DNA from: Verrucomicrobiia bacterium
Lineage (GTDB): Bacteria; Verrucomicrobiota; Verrucomicrobiae; Limisphaerales; UBA11358
Reading direction: 5' to 3'
Length of the DNA stretch: 6,947 nt
Assembly (NCBI GenBank): GCA_030042375.1
Contig: JASHZU010000371.1
Location: 1 to 6,947, forward strand
Below are positions 5,595 to 6,947 of this stretch, piece by piece. The notes below the pieces were generated by a model that saw only the letters and a list, made by a program, of their open reading frames with translations, had not been told where the DNA came from and ran no database searches. Position numbers and translations under genes: made by a program. The number at the start of each line of letters is the position of its first letter. Within the stretch, counting starts at the first letter, position 1.

Positions 5595-6947
5595 GATTTG
5601 GTTTCCCAGGTGGAAGAAATTTTTTCGCCGAACGGGATTTTGTCCCGGGCGAAGAATTTTGAGTTTCGCCCGCAACAGCAGGAAATGGCGGTGGCGGTGG
5701 CGAAGGCCCTGCAAAACCGTGAGCACCTGGCGGTGGAGGCCGGCACGGGCGTAGGCAAATCACTCGCGTACCTGATTCCAGCGATTTTATACGCGGTCTC
5801 GCGCAGCAAAAAAGCGGTCGTTTCCACGCACACGATCAATTTGCAGGAGCAGCTCACGGAAAAGGATTTGCCAATGCTGGCAGGGGTGCTGGGCGCGTTG
5901 CCGACGCCGGTGAAGTTCAATTTCACAATGCTCAAGGGCCGGGCGAATTATCTCTGCACGCGCCGGCTGCAAAAGGCCATCCAGCAAAGCGGGAACCTTT
6001 TTACCACGTCCGAGGCGTCGGAATTGCAACGCATCTACGAATGGTCGAAGCAAACGACCGATGGCAGCTTGTCGGATTTTGACATCGAGCCGGACCCGAA
6101 AGTGTGGGCGCAGGTTTGTTCCGAGCGCGGTTTGTGCTCGCCTAAAATTTGCGGCAGCGCGTCCGATTTTGCCAAGGACAACGGCGTTTGCTTTTTCCAG
6201 CGCGCACGGAACCGGATTCTTTCGTCTGACGTTTTAGTTTTAAACCATACGCTGTTTTTTACGCTGCTGGGCGGGATTGATGAGGAGATGGAGGGCGGAA
6301 TCCTGTTCAAAAACGATTTCGTGATTTTTGACGAAGCGCATACGGTGGAGCAGGTGGCCTCGCGGCATATCGGCCTGAGCGTTTCGAGCGGGCAGATGCG
6401 TTACGCGCTCAACCGTTTGTGGAACCCGCGCACAGAAAAAGGATTGCTGGCGACGCTGCGCAAGGGCAATGTGGTGAGATTGGCGGCGGATATTTTGGCG
6501 GAGGCGGACAAATTTTTTGAGAACGTCGAGACGGCCTGCGAAGAAATCCAGCGGCACGTAAAGAAAAACAGTTTTGGCAGCGTGGAGGCGCGCACGGCCC
6601 GGAACTGGACGGAGTTGCGCATCCGGCGCGCGGAGCTGGTGCAGGACAATGTGACACTGCCCATCCAGCGCCTGCGCGAGGCGGTCAGTGAGCTAATCAA
6701 GACGAGCGATGACAAGGACATCGGCCAGGAATTGATCGAGTGCAATCGCAAGCTGGCGGAGCTGCGCGATGAGGTGAAATTATTTTTGGAGCAAAGCGCG
6801 GACGGGCATGTTTATTGGGTGGAGCGCAGCGGTAAAGCGCACAAGAACCTTTCACTGAACGCCGCGCCGGTGGACGTGGCGGATTTCCTGCGGCGCAGGC
6901 TTTTCGAGAGCGAGACGAGCGTGATTATGACGAGCGCAACGCTGGCG
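5556..6947 (+). CDS. dinG: DinG/YoaA-family ATP-dependent DNA helicase, N-terminal part (runs off right edge)
   Basis: The frame from ATG 5556 is open for 464 codons to the window edge. It is a superfamily 2, XPD-like 5'-3' DNA helicase, a family that acts in DNA repair and in resolving R-loops or stalled forks. Visible motifs are FRPQQQEM at 37-44 (Q-like motif), Walker A EAGTGVGKS at 61-69, VVSTHTINLQEQL at 88-100 (motif Ia), LKGRANYLC at 126-134, DVLVLNHTLFF at 225-235, DEAH at 259-262 within VIFDEAHTVEQVA, and VIMTSATLA at 456-464 (motif III). The iron-sulfur ligands are most likely C134, C194, C199 and C212, the last in CFFQRAR; C188 is an extra cysteine nearby. The charged 290-415 region matches the family's Arch-like domain. 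Helicase domain 2 lies outside the window. The start is 18 bases after the second Mur-like stop, with no strong Shine-Dalgarno, which suggests coupled translation. Confidence 0.93.
   Translation, partial: MIAVIEQQPLAGADLVSQVEEIFSPNGILSRAKNFEFRPQQQEMAVAVAKALQNREHLAVEAGTGVGKSLAYLIPAILYAVSRSKKAVVSTHTINLQEQLTEKDLPMLAGVLGALPTPVKFNFTMLKGRANYLCTRRLQKAIQQSGNLFTTSEASELQRIYEWSKQTTDGSLSDFDIEPDPKVWAQVCSERGLCSPKICGSASDFAKDNGVCFFQRARNRILSSDVLVLNHTLFFTLLGGIDEEMEGGILFKNDFVIFDEAHTVEQVASRHIGLSVSSGQMRYALNRLWNPRTEKGLLATLRKGNVVRLAADILAEADKFFENVETACEEIQRHVKKNSFGSVEARTARNWTELRIRRAELVQDNVTLPIQRLREAVSELIKTSDDKDIGQELIECNRKLAELRDEVKLFLEQSADGHVYWVERSGKAHKNLSLNAAPVDVADFLRRRLFESETSVIMTSATLA

Noticed and set aside
1..6947. 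CRISPR array, tRNA or rRNA gene, insertion sequence
   Set aside because: I saw no regularly spaced 24-36-base repeats, no tRNA or rRNA-like conserved sequence, and no transposase motifs or terminal inverted repeats flanking the duplication.

Overview
The window carries five protein-coding genes in two divergent groups around a roughly 620-base non-coding gap. GC content is moderate to high, codon use looks the same throughout, and Shine-Dalgarno motifs are weak or absent before the starts. A fused CobA-HemD protein, a BatD-type protein and short repetitive intergenic tracts fit a member of the Verrucomicrobiota, perhaps of the Pedosphaera/Limisphaera group. That placement is from recall and is tentative, because there is no rRNA or other marker gene here.

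Minus-strand group (1-2170), read right to left: a bifunctional uroporphyrinogen-III C-methyltransferase/uroporphyrinogen-III synthase (650-2170) for siroheme, cobalamin and haem precursors, then after 53 bases the secreted N-terminal part of a BatD (oxygen-tolerance family) protein that runs off the left edge (1-596).

Gap (2171-2790): no convincing gene. It holds a TTGGAA/AACATCCA repeat tract, a small hairpin and a G-run, a 10-base phased GCTTGA repeat, a GC-rich inverted repeat, and two dyads just ahead of the plus-strand genes.

Plus-strand group (2791-6947): two tandem Mur ligase paralogues (443 and 442 residues, about 67% identical by my hand alignment), then a DinG/YoaA-family iron-sulfur DNA helicase that runs off the right edge. 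The Mur-like proteins keep the MurF-type ATPase centre and C-terminal domain. They lack the usual N-terminal UDP-binding domain and end in a conserved four-cysteine motif (C-x4-C-x6-C-x2-C), so they are unlikely to be the housekeeping MurF.

The most informative structure is the duplication itself. The 39 bases at 4142-4180, between the two Mur-like genes, are a decayed copy of the first 13 codons of the downstream helicase gene. The duplicated unit was therefore 'Mur-like gene plus helicase 5' end', repeated head to tail with only 17 bases between units. Identity between copies is patchy: some segments have diverged strongly in protein, while a 41-base block at the 3' ends is identical even at synonymous positions. 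This suggests gene conversion or a nucleotide-level constraint.
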